A DNA stretch of 64,000 nt from Spirochaetaceae bacterium (GCA_002730875.1 PCBI01000019.1:372001-436000); one strand, 5' to 3'. Positions 26,966-36,411 are shown, counted from the first letter of the stretch. Made by a program: numbers and translations. Notes: a model not told the origin generated them from the sequence alone.

Positions 26966-28045
26966 ATGGATTCCATTACTCAGATTACTCTGGGCGCCGC
27001 CATTGGCGAGGCAACCCTTGGCCGAACGGTGGGCAGAAAAGCGGCCGCCTACGGAGCCTTTCTGGGTACGCTGCCCGATCTGGACGTACTAAGCAGTCCA
27101 TTCGTAAGCGATTATACCCAGTTGGCGCTGCATCGCGGTTTTTCCCATTCCGTGCTGTTTGCTCTGGCCGGCGGGGCGGGTATCGCTTACTTGCTCCAGA
27201 AGCTGCATTCGAAGTACAGCGTGTCTTTTGGCCGCTGGTTTCTGTTTACGTTTCTGACCCTGTTTACCCATGCCTTGCTGGACGCATTTACTGTCTACGG
27301 AACGCAGTTACTCAATCCCATCACCCGACATCCGTTCGCCTGGAACTCCATTTTTATCATAGACCCTATTTATACTTTGCCGCTTCTGGCCGGCCTGCTC
27401 GTAGCCCTGTTCCTGTCCCGGGAGTCTCGCTGGCGAAGTCGCTTTGTTATGGCCGGATTGATCTTTTCCACCGCTTATCTGGGCTGGGGACAAATCGCCA
27501 AGTCGGTGGTCGACCATCGCTTTCATGCTTCTTTGCAGGAACAGGGAATCCCATACAATCGGCTGATGTCCAACCCCACGGCCCTGAACTCGGTTCTATG
27601 GATGGGTATGGCAGATAACGACGATTTCGCCTATGTTGCGCTGAGTGGACTTCTGGACGCGAAAGACGATAAGATTAACTGGATGCGAATACCCAAGAAC
27701 CGTCAGTTGATTCAGCAGGGCATTGATAACCAGGATCCATATCTGGAAAGACTACTCTGGTTCTCCAGGGGATACTACCGAGTGGAACGGGATCCGGAAG
27801 GAAGACTCTTCTTTCATGATCTACGATTTGGACGAAGCGATGGCTACCTGACCGAAAAAGGAAACTATATCTTTCGCTTTCAGCTCTTCGAGGCAGAAGG
27901 CCAATCCGGGCGCTATACCGGCTTCAAGCAGTTTCGTCCAGTGGTGGAAGGACGTTCGGCTACTCTGGATTTGTTGTGGAAGCGAATCAACGGGGACACC
28001 AGCATTCAGGGAAGGATTCAGGAGCAATTATATCCCGATAGTTAG
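26966..28045 (+). CDS. YdjM/DUF457-type membrane metal-dependent hydrolase
   Basis: About 359 residues. The N-terminal half matches the YdjM (DUF457) family of inner-membrane proteins annotated as metal-dependent hydrolases. It shows MDSITQITLGAAIGEAT, GTLPDLDVL, HRGFSHSVLFA and FLTLFTHALLDAFTVYGT, with conserved histidines and aspartates between four or five membrane helices. The C-terminal 160 residues are soluble. I chose ATG 26966 (MDSITQ), where family members begin; an upstream ATG at 26906 gives an unlikely leader. The substrate is unknown. Confidence 0.85.
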   Translation: MDSITQITLGAAIGEATLGRTVGRKAAAYGAFLGTLPDLDVLSSPFVSDYTQLALHRGFSHSVLFALAGGAGIAYLLQKLHSKYSVSFGRWFLFTFLTLFTHALLDAFTVYGTQLLNPITRHPFAWNSIFIIDPIYTLPLLAGLLVALFLSRESRWRSRFVMAGLIFSTAYLGWGQIAKSVVDHRFHASLQEQGIPYNRLMSNPTALNSVLWMGMADNDDFAYVALSGLLDAKDDKINWMRIPKNRQLIQQGIDNQDPYLERLLWFSRGYYRVERDPEGRLFFHDLRFGRSDGYLTEKGNYIFRFQLFEAEGQSGRYTGFKQFRPVVEGRSATLDLLWKRINGDTSIQGRIQEQLYPDS

Positions 28046-28047
28046 TA

Positions 28048-28171
28048 GCGGCCCGGCATGGGATTCTTTCGGAAAGAAGTTGGTTGCCGCCCGGCATGGG
28101 AATTCTTCGGAAAGAAGTTGGTCACCGCCCGGCATGTGAATTTTTCAGATAGGAATTAGTCGCCGCCTGGA
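28048..28171. repeat. 38-bp tandem repeat, three copies plus a fragment
   Basis: Units begin at 28048, 28086 and 28124, with a 10-base fragment at 28162. Each starts with a CCGCCCGGCATG-like block and has a TTCTTTCGGAAAGAA-type palindrome in the middle; the third copy is the most decayed. The array starts 2 bases after the stop codon of the hydrolase gene and sits upstream of the AEC permease. It is too short and irregular for CRISPR. Confidence 0.85.
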
Positions 28172-28239
28172 TTTGCAGCTTCTGGCATTTTGCTTTTTTC
28201 CTGGACCTGCACCAATACGAACCCGAACGAAATAGAAAC

Positions 28240-29316
28240 ATGGAGCAACTCTGGATCATAGGAATCTGTTTTTTCGCCGGCATTGGTTTGCGCAGGTTTC
28301 ATATCTTGCCGGAGAATGGAGGAAAATCCCTCACCGGGTATGTGATCTATGTGGCTTTGCCGGCCCTGGTGTTACTTCACGTTCACGAACTCGAATTCGA
28401 CAGCTCGCTGATCTTTGCCGCACTTATGCCCCATGCCGTATTTGCTGTGGCCTACATTCTATTTCGCATCGTAGGTCGTCAAAGGAACTGGTCCGCCCAT
28501 ACTATAGTCTGTCTTACTTTGACTGCGGGATTGGGAAACACTTCCTTTGTTGGACTACCCATGATTCAGGCATTCTTTGGAGCGAAACACCTGGGCGTGG
28601 GAATCGTCATAGATCAGGTGGGAAGCTTTCTTTGCCTTTCCACATCCGGCCTGCTTCTTTTGATGCTGCAAGAGAAGCAGGCAACCGAAAATGTAGCTGC
28701 GACGGGCGGTGCATACCCCGGGACAGTTTTGTCGGCTCATGTGCATGGAGCGAGGAAACCTTCCGAGACGCAGGCTCATCGACGGGTCTCGCTCGGAGGA
28801 GGGGGCCTCATGCTCAAGCGAATACTGGCTTTTCCTCCTTTCATTGCTCTGGCCCTTGCGCTGGCTTTGCGATGGATAGACTATCCTGAATCAGTAACTT
28901 CGGTGCTTTCGGATATTGGTTCGACCCTGACCCCGGTGGCCATGGTGGCCGTGGGCTTTCAGTTGAGGTTATCTACTCTGGCCGGGAAATGGAAGCCACT
29001 GTCGGCCGGACTGATGTTTCGGTTGCTCTTCGCCCCGGCTCTTGTTCTACTTCTGGCTCTCGGAATTCATCTGGCTCTGGCAATGCCTGCGGAACCGGTA
29101 TCCCGGGCGTATCTGCTGGCCGCCGAGGCGAATTCACTTCCCGAGACGTTCAGAGTAACGGTTTTTGAAGCGGCCATGCCGCCCATGATTACAGCAGGGA
29201 TACTTTGCATGGAATACGATATGGATGCTGATCTGGCTGGTTTAATGCTTGGGCTGGGCATTCCCATTTCCTTTCTTACTCTGCCTCTGTGGCACCAGCT
29301 ACTTATCCTGGTTTAA
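28240..29316 (+). CDS. AEC (auxin efflux carrier) family permease
   Basis: A 358-residue integral membrane protein with about ten hydrophobic helices arranged as two sets of five around a central cytoplasmic loop (about residues 145-190). This matches the AEC/YfdV family of organic-acid or amino-acid transporters. The family-like phrases TAGLGNTSFVGLPMIQAFFG and LAAEANSLPETFRVTVFEA are visible. The central loop is long and polar (QATENVAATGGAYPG). Several family members carry malate or malonate; the substrate here cannot be read from sequence. Confidence 0.87.
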   Translation: MEQLWIIGICFFAGIGLRRFHILPENGGKSLTGYVIYVALPALVLLHVHELEFDSSLIFAALMPHAVFAVAYILFRIVGRQRNWSAHTIVCLTLTAGLGNTSFVGLPMIQAFFGAKHLGVGIVIDQVGSFLCLSTSGLLLLMLQEKQATENVAATGGAYPGTVLSAHVHGARKPSETQAHRRVSLGGGGLMLKRILAFPPFIALALALALRWIDYPESVTSVLSDIGSTLTPVAMVAVGFQLRLSTLAGKWKPLSAGLMFRLLFAPALVLLLALGIHLALAMPAEPVSRAYLLAAEANSLPETFRVTVFEAAMPPMITAGILCMEYDMDADLAGLMLGLGIPISFLTLPLWHQLLILV

Positions 29317-29542
29317 TTTCCAATCCCGGGGAATGTCCCGGGCACTGTAGTTCATCGTGCTGCAAGCTGCCGTGGAAACTGCTATATGGCCGGCTTTCTG
29401 CCTGAGCCTGCATCTTTGCGTCAGAGCTCCAACGGCCAGTCCCTCTAGCCTTCCTTAGCGGCCCGGCCCCATACTTTTTTATTCTCAGCGAATGGTTCCG
29501 CCATTGCTTCGAGTGCTCTACTTCGCTACTATGAATCCTTTC

Positions 29543-30574
29543 TTACCAACTGCCGCTGGCGCCGCCCCCTCCAAATGTACCGCCGGATCCTTTGAAGCTT
29601 TGGCCGGACCCTTTCCCGCCGCTTCCTCCGCGACTGGAGCCCATGGAGCCCACCGCATTCCTGGCGGCGCCGGCAGCCAGTATCGCCAGAGGGGCCAGGA
29701 TATAAATCAGAGCAATGGCCCAGTAGGGCGGCCAATCGCTGTTGCCGGTGATTCGCTGACCCAGAAAGAACGTAGCCAGGAAAGCGCAAAAGGCATAAGC
29801 AAGGCCCAGCACCGGCATGAATGCGTAAGCTGTGGTTTCCATAGGTTTATGGAAGCTATTCAAAATGGGCAGGTAAATGAAGAGAAGAATAAGCGGCACA
29901 AGGACGGCGGCCAAGAAGTGCCATTTCCAGCTGATGGACAATGATGCAGTGAGTATGCGGTAGACTAAATAGAGCAACACCGGAACCAGTCCCAGGGTCA
30001 TGGCCAGGGAGTAATTGATCACTACCTGCAAAACATATTCCTCCGTGGCCTCTTCGTAGACTTCGCGAAACCAGTAAACGGTAGGGCTATTGGTCGCCTG
30101 AATAAATCTATTGGCGAATGCATCCACACGTTTGGCCTGGAAGTCGTTCGGCCGTGGGCCCTGGACAAAATCCATCTCCGCCAGTTCGTAATGCGAAGGC
30201 CAGGCATCGTCGTGCGCGTCGTATCCCATACCAATGAATTCGTAGTCAAACTCCCGGGTCTGATACTCCATGCGGCTTTCCATGATGAATAGAAAGCCGT
30301 CGCACCTTCCCTGATCCAGGGATTTGTAATTCTCTGCGTTCTGAAAGTTGTACTGCCCCAGGATGAAACACACATTCTTTCCGGTGGCCTTTTGAATTCT
30401 TTGATGGGCGGAATCGATGGCGTCTGCCGTGGAGGAATTCGGCTGCCAGGATTCTGTTTCTTCAAAGAATACCGGGGCTGCCGAAGTCCGGGATGCCGGA
30501 ACTGTGACGGCGAACAGGCAGACCGCGCAGAGAATCAAGGAGTAGTAGGGGCTGGTTTGGCCACATCCATGCAT
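29543..30574 (-). CDS. TPM-domain membrane protein
   Basis: A 343-residue protein with a signal peptide, an extracytoplasmic alpha/beta domain (about residues 35-190) of the TPM/TLP18.3 type, three to four membrane helices (about 195-310), and a glycine-serine tail ending in GGTFGGGGASGSW. That tail is a hallmark of bacterial TPM proteins. The family has weak phosphatase reports in plants and an unclear role in bacteria. It is convergent with the AEC permease. The 210 bases upstream hold nothing I can name. Confidence 0.82.
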   Translation of the reverse strand: MHGCGQTSPYYSLILCAVCLFAVTVPASRTSAAPVFFEETESWQPNSSTADAIDSAHQRIQKATGKNVCFILGQYNFQNAENYKSLDQGRCDGFLFIMESRMEYQTREFDYEFIGMGYDAHDDAWPSHYELAEMDFVQGPRPNDFQAKRVDAFANRFIQATNSPTVYWFREVYEEATEEYVLQVVINYSLAMTLGLVPVLLYLVYRILTASLSISWKWHFLAAVLVPLILLFIYLPILNSFHKPMETTAYAFMPVLGLAYAFCAFLATFFLGQRITGNSDWPPYWAIALIYILAPLAILAAGAARNAVGSMGSSRGGSGGKGSGQSFKGSGGTFGGGGASGSW

Positions 30575-30784
30575 GAAGAAGGATGCATGCGCAAAAAACT
30601 GTGCGTCAAGAATAAGTCCGTTTCGGTCTTAGGGCCAGGAAAGCTAAACCTGGCTGGTGTTCGACAGCTTTGCCTGAAGTTCTATTCAGAACTCCGGTTC
30701 AAATCTTTGCCTGACCCCTGGGCTCAGGAATTCCAAACACCTCTGCCGCAAGTCCTGGTTGAGGCCCGAATTCCGAGCCGGGTT

Positions 30785-32425
30785 TCAAGTATAGCCGTAG
30801 AATTCTTCGGTGTAAATGTTGCCCGTAACCACGCCCATGGATGCCAGCGTATCGCGCAAATCCTGTACTGCCACCGGCGGGCCCGCAATGAAGTATTTGG
30901 CCTTTTCCGGATCCACCAGGTGTCGGCGCAGCATTTCAGGAGTGATTCGACCCACCTCTTCGTTCCAGTCACCGGGCAAATCCCCGGTAAGGGTAGGAAC
31001 GTAGAAGAAGCCCGCTTCTTGCGAAAGATGGAGCAGTTCCTTATGAAACAAAAAGGAGTCGTAATTTCTATTGCTTGAGATTAGAAGCATCCCCGGTATC
31101 TTCGCCCCGGCCGCTTTTTGAGCCAGTAGAGTGCGAAGCATACTGTACAGCGGAGTAATTCCAATGCCCGCTCCCAGAAAGACCACCGAGTCTCCGATAT
31201 CTTCGGGAAGCGTGAGCAGGCCGCCGGCGGCCGATGCGATTACCTGATCCCCGGGCTTCATTTCCAGCATTCGCTTCTTGAAGTCAGATCCAGTGTCTCG
31301 AGTAACGATTTCAATAAAGGGATCCTGCTCAGCGGAAGCGATAGAAAAGGTTCTACTTTCTGTACGCGAATCTCGGGGAAAGCGAACCTCAATAGACTGT
31401 CCGGCCTGGAAGGAAAAGTTTTCGGGTCGGTCGAAGCGAAAAAGAAAACTGCCCCGGGCTTTAACTTCTGTGGCTTCCAGGGTCAGCATAAAGACCTGGT
31501 TTACCATGTTGCAGGCTTTCTCCCGATCCAGCGCCAGGATTTCATACATCTTGAAGTCCCCGGTTTTTCCCTTTAATGGCGCGCGAAATGCCCGGCCTTT
31601 TCTTACGTAATCTTTCACGTTTTCATAAACGGCTTCGCTTACCAGAAGGGGAGCTCCGGCTTTCTTGGTTTTGCTCTCCAGCCTGGCCGCCATGTTTACG
31701 GAATCGCCAATGAGGGTAAATGCGGCATTACTATGATGCCCCAGTTCGCCCACTACTACCGAGCCATAATGTATGCCCACGCCAATCTGCAGCTCGTAGT
31801 CCAGGTGCTGCCGCGCATACTGATTAACCTTTTCCAGCTTTTCCAGCATTTGTAGCCCCGAATTCACCGCTCGAATGCAGATAGATACCGGATCCGACTC
31901 TTTCAATCCGAAGCTGGCCATGAGCCCATCGCCAATGTACTTGTCGATGATGCCTCCATTGGATAGTACCACTTCGCCCATGGTTTCAAAGTAGCGATTT
32001 AACAGATGAATGATGTCGTAAGGAAGGTTCTTCTCCGAAAAGCTGGTGAAGTTTCGCACATCGCTAAACAGTATGGCTACATTTTCTTCCCGTCCGGTGG
32101 TTCGCACGGACCGGCCACGTACTGCATCGTAGTCGGCATCGTCCAGTACCAGTCGTCGAATGTGAACCGGTCCTCGAGGCTTTGTCTGGCAGGCCAGGCG
32201 CACATTGCTTTCCAGTCCCCGCCGCCGAGAGAGGGAGCGCTCCATTTCATTTCTTGGCTCCAGGTTTTCCAGACCGTCCAGCACCAGAACCCGGCACGTA
32301 GAACACCGGGCTTTTCCGCCGCAAGCATGCATATGCTCCAGGCCATTCTTCAGCGAGGTTTCCAGGATTGTATCTCCCGTACTCGCCTCCACGGATTTTG
32401 CATTTTCGTAGCGGATTTGCACCAT
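30785..32425 (-). CDS. Ferredoxin-cyclase-ferredoxin reductase fusion
   Basis: Three domains in 546 residues. Residues 1-85 are a plant/adrenodoxin-type [2Fe-2S] ferredoxin with all four ligands (C35, C41, C44, C79). Residues about 110-285 are a class III nucleotidyl cyclase with both metal aspartates (FSDVRNFT, YIGDGLMASFG), an adenine-type lysine before the second one, and the GDSVNMAARLES transition-state pair; adenylate cyclase is most likely. Residues about 310-546 are a ferredoxin-NADP reductase module with the flavin motif RTFSIAS, the pyridine-nucleotide motif VFLGAGIGITPLYS, and the AGPP and EEFYGY ends. Everything looks intact and soluble. I infer a redox- or NAD(P)H-regulated cyclase. 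It is divergent from the TPR protein gene. Confidence 0.92.
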   Translation of the reverse strand: MVQIRYENAKSVEASTGDTILETSLKNGLEHMHACGGKARCSTCRVLVLDGLENLEPRNEMERSLSRRRGLESNVRLACQTKPRGPVHIRRLVLDDADYDAVRGRSVRTTGREENVAILFSDVRNFTSFSEKNLPYDIIHLLNRYFETMGEVVLSNGGIIDKYIGDGLMASFGLKESDPVSICIRAVNSGLQMLEKLEKVNQYARQHLDYELQIGVGIHYGSVVVGELGHHSNAAFTLIGDSVNMAARLESKTKKAGAPLLVSEAVYENVKDYVRKGRAFRAPLKGKTGDFKMYEILALDREKACNMVNQVFMLTLEATEVKARGSFLFRFDRPENFSFQAGQSIEVRFPRDSRTESRTFSIASAEQDPFIEIVTRDTGSDFKKRMLEMKPGDQVIASAAGGLLTLPEDIGDSVVFLGAGIGITPLYSMLRTLLAQKAAGAKIPGMLLISSNRNYDSFLFHKELLHLSQEAGFFYVPTLTGDLPGDWNEEVGRITPEMLRRHLVDPEKAKYFIAGPPVAVQDLRDTLASMGVVTGNIYTEEFYGYT

Positions 32426-32542
32426 ATTCCAATATCATCGGCCCATTTGTAGACTACCACCTTTCTTTGTCGTGCTTCCGGGGGGCATTTATTTCTTTAA
32501 AGTGCGGGGGCAAAAGACCGAATCGAAACAAGGAGACCTTGG

Positions 32543-34522
32543 ATGTCCAGGCCAGAACGGAAATACGTGTATCGAGGCCTTTCAATGCCTCTTTTGCTGC
32601 TTGTAGCGTGCCTGGCAGGTTCCGTTGCGGCGGAGGAGCCGGCCTCGCTCTACCAGAAACCCCAGGACATCTATGACCAGGTGACTATCCGTGCTCTGGA
32701 GCAAAGGCTGGAATCCGGTCAGCCCCTGGATGCCCTGGCCGAAGAAGTGGAGCGACAGATCGCCCGGTATACGTCCCAGTTTTCCGCCGAGAAGCGCATT
32801 CAGGTGGAGCGCCAGCAGATTCCTGAAGGCAAGAAGCACTGGGATGTGAACCTGGTTCGACTGGTGCGATTGGCCCGAAACAAGGAGCCTGGCGCCCGAT
32901 ATTTCCTGGGGTATTCGCCTTATTTATACAGACTGCACGTTTTATTGGGGCAATGCTATGAGCGTCAGGGAGATCTGAGGCGGGCGCTTTCCGAATATAA
33001 CCAGGCCTTTCGTTACAACCCGGTGGAGATTCCCTATAGCGCTCTGCTACCGGCGGATGCGCCCATCAATGGCAACCAGTTGAGCGATGAACAGCGGGAG
33101 AAGATCTATCTTTCCATGCTGGATGGGTTCGCCAATCCGGATCGAATTGCCCAGGAAAGCAATAACCAGTGGGCGCAGGAAGCCCGCCGGTTTCGAGAGC
33201 TCATGGAGCGGTACACAGAACTAAAAAAGGATCTGGAACAGCAACGAAAGCAGCCTGCCGTAGCCCGGTCCGTTCTCTTGCGCGGAGGTCAGGCGGATCC
33301 GGCAGCCGAACAGCGGCGTCTGGAGGCGATGCAGAACCAGATGCAGACCATCGTAAACCAGATGGAGGCGATTCGCACCGGAAGCTTCGCCGCCTACAAA
33401 GAGAACCTGGAGCTTACCAGTGGCGATCTTGTATTTCGTATGGCCGAGATCACAAAGGAAATCGAAAAGGAAAACAAGCAGCATCAGCGATTGACTCAGA
33501 AGTCGCAGTTCTACGGCGATTCGCCCACCGTACCCGAGAGAACCGAATTCTCCAATTTCGTAGGCTACGGCATTCTTCTGGAACTGGCCCACCGCATTGA
33601 CCCGGACCGGCTCAAGTTTCTGGAGGCTCTATCAGAGGAGTATTCCCGGAGCCGCAAGACCGGGTATGCTATTGAATTCGAGAAGCGATTTCTGGAATTG
33701 GCTTCCAGGAGAAACCAGGCCAACCCCGGATCTGTGGATCAGGAACGAATCAACCAGCGCATGAACAACCTGGCAGGTCTCTATACGGATGAGCGAAGAT
33801 ATCTCAAAGCCATTGAAATCTATGAGCAACTTTTGAACGCCGTTACCGCGGATCAGGAGACTCGAGGTATTCTGTCGCGAAACCAGCAGGCCAGGTTTCA
33901 TCTAGCAGAACTCTATTATAAACACACGGGCAAGCATCGACGTAGCATGGAGCTGTATGACCAGGTGCTCAATGCCCTTCCGAATCAGCCCCAGGACGAT
34001 TTTCGGCTGGAAATGGAACGCCAGAGGCTTCGTTTTCGTATTCGCGAACATCTAGCGGGGCTAAATCGAAAGATTCGAAAGACCGCCGCCGAAAAGACCG
34101 AGTTGGATGCGGCCAGAAACATCTACTTTGAAGTTGAAGGGCAAAGGGATAGAATCCTGCAGGAGCAGACCGATCTCAAGGAGCAAATACTAACGCTGAA
34201 GCAAGAGTTGCGAACATCGGACGATCCCGACGTTCGACGTCAGTATTACCGGCTACTCTACATTCAGCAGCCCGATGTTGACGAAAGGCTGTCCGAAGCT
34301 CGGACGAGACTGGAGTCCATGGACATTGGCACTGTGCTCGAAAGAAGGGCCTTTCTTCATCTTCAGGATCATGAATTCGATGCGGCCATCGCTCTGTATA
34401 ATGAAATGCTGGGCCGAGCCGAAAGCCGGGCCGCCTCGAGAGCGCGCAAAAACATCATTCTGGTTAACCGAACTCTGGAAGATGGGATACTACGGCGGCC
34501 GGAACTGCCGGCTCGATGGTAG
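32543..34522 (+). CDS. Exported TPR and coiled-coil protein
   Basis: A 659-residue protein with a signal peptide (hydrophobic to about residue 30, cleavage near AAEEPA). The mature part is mostly helical: TPR-like units near residues 130-155, 415-470 and 590-625 (for example HVLLGQCYERQGDLRRALSE), with long charged coiled-coil stretches about 220-310 and 510-560. No catalytic domain is seen. Such proteins usually act as periplasmic scaffolds. It ends 60 bases before the next small lipoprotein gene. Confidence 0.78.
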   Translation: MSRPERKYVYRGLSMPLLLLVACLAGSVAAEEPASLYQKPQDIYDQVTIRALEQRLESGQPLDALAEEVERQIARYTSQFSAEKRIQVERQQIPEGKKHWDVNLVRLVRLARNKEPGARYFLGYSPYLYRLHVLLGQCYERQGDLRRALSEYNQAFRYNPVEIPYSALLPADAPINGNQLSDEQREKIYLSMLDGFANPDRIAQESNNQWAQEARRFRELMERYTELKKDLEQQRKQPAVARSVLLRGGQADPAAEQRRLEAMQNQMQTIVNQMEAIRTGSFAAYKENLELTSGDLVFRMAEITKEIEKENKQHQRLTQKSQFYGDSPTVPERTEFSNFVGYGILLELAHRIDPDRLKFLEALSEEYSRSRKTGYAIEFEKRFLELASRRNQANPGSVDQERINQRMNNLAGLYTDERRYLKAIEIYEQLLNAVTADQETRGILSRNQQARFHLAELYYKHTGKHRRSMELYDQVLNALPNQPQDDFRLEMERQRLRFRIREHLAGLNRKIRKTAAEKTELDAARNIYFEVEGQRDRILQEQTDLKEQILTLKQELRTSDDPDVRRQYYRLLYIQQPDVDERLSEARTRLESMDIGTVLERRAFLHLQDHEFDAAIALYNEMLGRAESRAASRARKNIILVNRTLEDGILRRPELPARW

Positions 34523-34554
34523 TTGGTTGGAACCGGTATTGGCTCTGTGCGGAA

Positions 34555-34581
34555 TCCTGTTTGACAGGAGTCCTGATTATG
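34555..34581 (+). promoter_or_regulatory. Competing small hairpins around a Shine-Dalgarno site
   Basis: TCCTGT (34555-34560) can pair with ACAGGA (34564-34569), which contains the AGGAG ribosome site of the following lipoprotein gene. The same AGGA can instead pair with TCCTG just downstream (CAGGAGTCCTG). An ATG at 34579 opens a 7-codon frame overlapping the start of the lipoprotein gene. This could be a simple translational control, or chance; the stems are only 5-6 base pairs. Confidence 0.3.
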
Positions 34582-34582
34582 A

Positions 34583-34882
34583 ATGAAATTATTGATGAAT
34601 AAGTATTTCATCGTTTATTCCTCTGTTCTTTTTCTTCTGCTTGCTGCCGCCTGTGGTCCTACCTTGCAGCAGCGGAAGGCCTACATTAACGGTCAGCAGA
34701 TGATCATTACACAGTGTTCTGGCTCGGAGCCGGACTCCCGCTGCATTCGGGAAGCTACACGCTATAGCTGTGGCGGCGATCCATTCGTAATGTCTATGAG
34801 TAAGCAATTGCAGCAAGAAGCGGCAAAAGTCTTTGGGGATCCTGGCAGGTTCTACATAGTGGGTGAATGTCTGTACCGATGA
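34583..34882 (+). CDS. Small cysteine-containing lipoprotein
   Basis: A 99-residue lipoprotein. The lipobox LAAAC gives C24, counted from the first ATG. A start at the internal ATG (34595, MNKYFIVYSS) gives a more usual leader. The mature protein holds four further cysteines (TQCSGSE, SRCIRE, YSCGGD and GECLYR), enough for two disulphides. I do not recognise the family. It follows the TPR gene closely and may share its transcript. Confidence 0.68.
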   Translation: MKLLMNKYFIVYSSVLFLLLAAACGPTLQQRKAYINGQQMIITQCSGSEPDSRCIREATRYSCGGDPFVMSMSKQLQQEAAKVFGDPGRFYIVGECLYR

Positions 34883-35013
34883 GTCCCGACCCTGGTGGCC
34901 GCTATTGCAGATTCTGAGTTAGATCACGGGCGACCTCGCCGCCTTCTGAATTTACTTTGCCGGGAGCAACCCGGTGAGCATCCTGACCACCGGATTCTGA
35001 AGCTGGCTTTTCT

Positions 35014-35688
35014 TTGACGGCGGCTCCGGAACCGGGTTTCTCGCTTCCCGGCGAGATTCCACTGGCGGAGGCTTCTCTGGAACCGGAAAACACAGTGCAA
35101 GATCAGGGCAGTCTGCTTCGCATGGCTGTCTTTGTAGAAGGCGGGATGGGATTACTTGCCATCGCCCTTGGCTATTTCACCGGCTACAATCCGCTGGCGG
35201 AAGTTCGCGTGGACTCTCTGGGCTGGCTGGATGGTGCAGGCCTTTTGGCTGTGCTTCCCATGTTCTTGCTCTTTCTAGGTCTGACCAGCTTGCGATTTCC
35301 TTCCCTGGAATTAATCCGGGCGAAAATGGATCAGGTCATTTTACCGCTGTTTAAAGGTCTGTATCTAAGTGATGTGTTCTGGCTTTCTATACTTGCAGGA
35401 GTGGGGGAAGAGCTACTGTTTCGCGGCTTCTTTCACCTTTGGATGGAGGACTGGTTCGGTATGCCGGTGGCCGTGGCGCTTACAGCCATTTTGTTCGGTT
35501 TGGTTCACTGGATCACTCCGATGTATGCACTTCTGGCCGGGCTAATGGGTGCTCTATTGAGCGCCACCATGCTGCTGACAGACAACCTGCTTGTGGCCAT
35601 TCTGGTACACGGACTCTATGACTTTGTCGCTCTTTCCTATTATTTGCGAGTGGTGCATAAGGCCGGCCCCAACTCAGAATCCCCGTAA
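35014..35688 (+). CDS. CPBP-family intramembrane metalloprotease
   Basis: A 224-residue membrane protein of the CPBP/Abi family (Rce1-like proteases). The key motifs are VGEELLFRGFF (two glutamates and an arginine, about residue 130), FGLVHWITP and ILVHGLYDF. At least six hydrophobic helices are visible. The long frame opens at a TTG (35014). The first 34 residues are polar and proline-rich, so the real start may be a later codon nearer MAVFVEGG. The target is unknown; some members act on prenylated proteins or bacteriocin precursors. Confidence 0.8.
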   Translation: MTAAPEPGFSLPGEIPLAEASLEPENTVQDQGSLLRMAVFVEGGMGLLAIALGYFTGYNPLAEVRVDSLGWLDGAGLLAVLPMFLLFLGLTSLRFPSLELIRAKMDQVILPLFKGLYLSDVFWLSILAGVGEELLFRGFFHLWMEDWFGMPVAVALTAILFGLVHWITPMYALLAGLMGALLSATMLLTDNLLVAILVHGLYDFVALSYYLRVVHKAGPNSESP

Positions 35689-35974
35689 GGAAAGCAAATG
35701 CCCGGCAGCATCCGCAAGAGCGGGTATGGCCGCCAGGTTCTGCTTTTCGGCGCCGGGGGCCCGGGTAAAAGCTGATTCAGGGCCGACGGGATCTGCCAAC
35801 AGCGCCTGCTTGTTTGCCCGGCCCGGGCTGAACAGGAATTCTGCGCCTGGTTCGGAGCGGGGTGGGGCATGACCGGACGCAAAACACGCAAAATCCGTTC
35901 AAAATTTTGCCGAAATGGCCTGAAATCTGAAATCTGATTGCCGAAATTGCCCGGTTTCTGGACTCTGAGCAGGT

Positions 35975-36373
35975 ATGGCCACCAGAAATGATCAATTGAA
36001 CAGTGTAATCGGCCCGGGATCGATTTTCGAAGGAAAATTCTATATCTCCGGCTCTCTACGAATTGACGGAAAATTCGAAGGTGAGATCAAAACCGAGGAT
36101 GAACTGCATGTTGGGGAAACCGGTAAGGTGAAGACCAACATCAATGCCCGAAATGTGACCATGTCCGGCACAATGATAGGCAACATTAAAGCCGAAGAAG
36201 AAGTGCGTCTGGAAAAAACCGGAAAGCTTATGGGAGACATAGACTCTCCCATATTGCATATTTCACCGGGAACCATCGCACAGGGCCGCGTGAATATCAC
36301 CGGCGGCCAGAAGAAAGACGTGAAGAAGATCGTAGAGGAGGCCTACGGATCCACCAAAACTCCGGAAAAATAA
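35975..36373 (+). CDS. Bactofilin
   Basis: A 132-residue cytoskeletal protein of the bactofilin family, which self-assembles into filaments without nucleotide. The right-handed beta-helix core (about residues 12-105) shows the usual repeating glycine and hydrophobic pattern (GSIFEGKFYISGSLRIDGKF, VTMSGTMIGNI), flanked by short disordered ends. It lies 38 bases upstream of a LysM-M23 endopeptidase in the same direction. This is the well-known partnership in which bactofilin places a cell-wall hydrolase (H. pylori CcmA/Csd1, Leptospira bactofilins). A role in helical shape is inferred. Confidence 0.95.
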   Translation: MATRNDQLNSVIGPGSIFEGKFYISGSLRIDGKFEGEIKTEDELHVGETGKVKTNINARNVTMSGTMIGNIKAEEEVRLEKTGKLMGDIDSPILHISPGTIAQGRVNITGGQKKDVKKIVEEAYGSTKTPEK

Positions 36374-36411
36374 TACCCGGATTTTGTTGTTTGGCCGATT
36401 GATCCTATAGC

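Noticed and set aside
28048..28171. CRISPR array
   Set aside because: Copies are directly joined without spacers and no cas gene is near; the same holds for the arrays at 946, 57159 and 61883.
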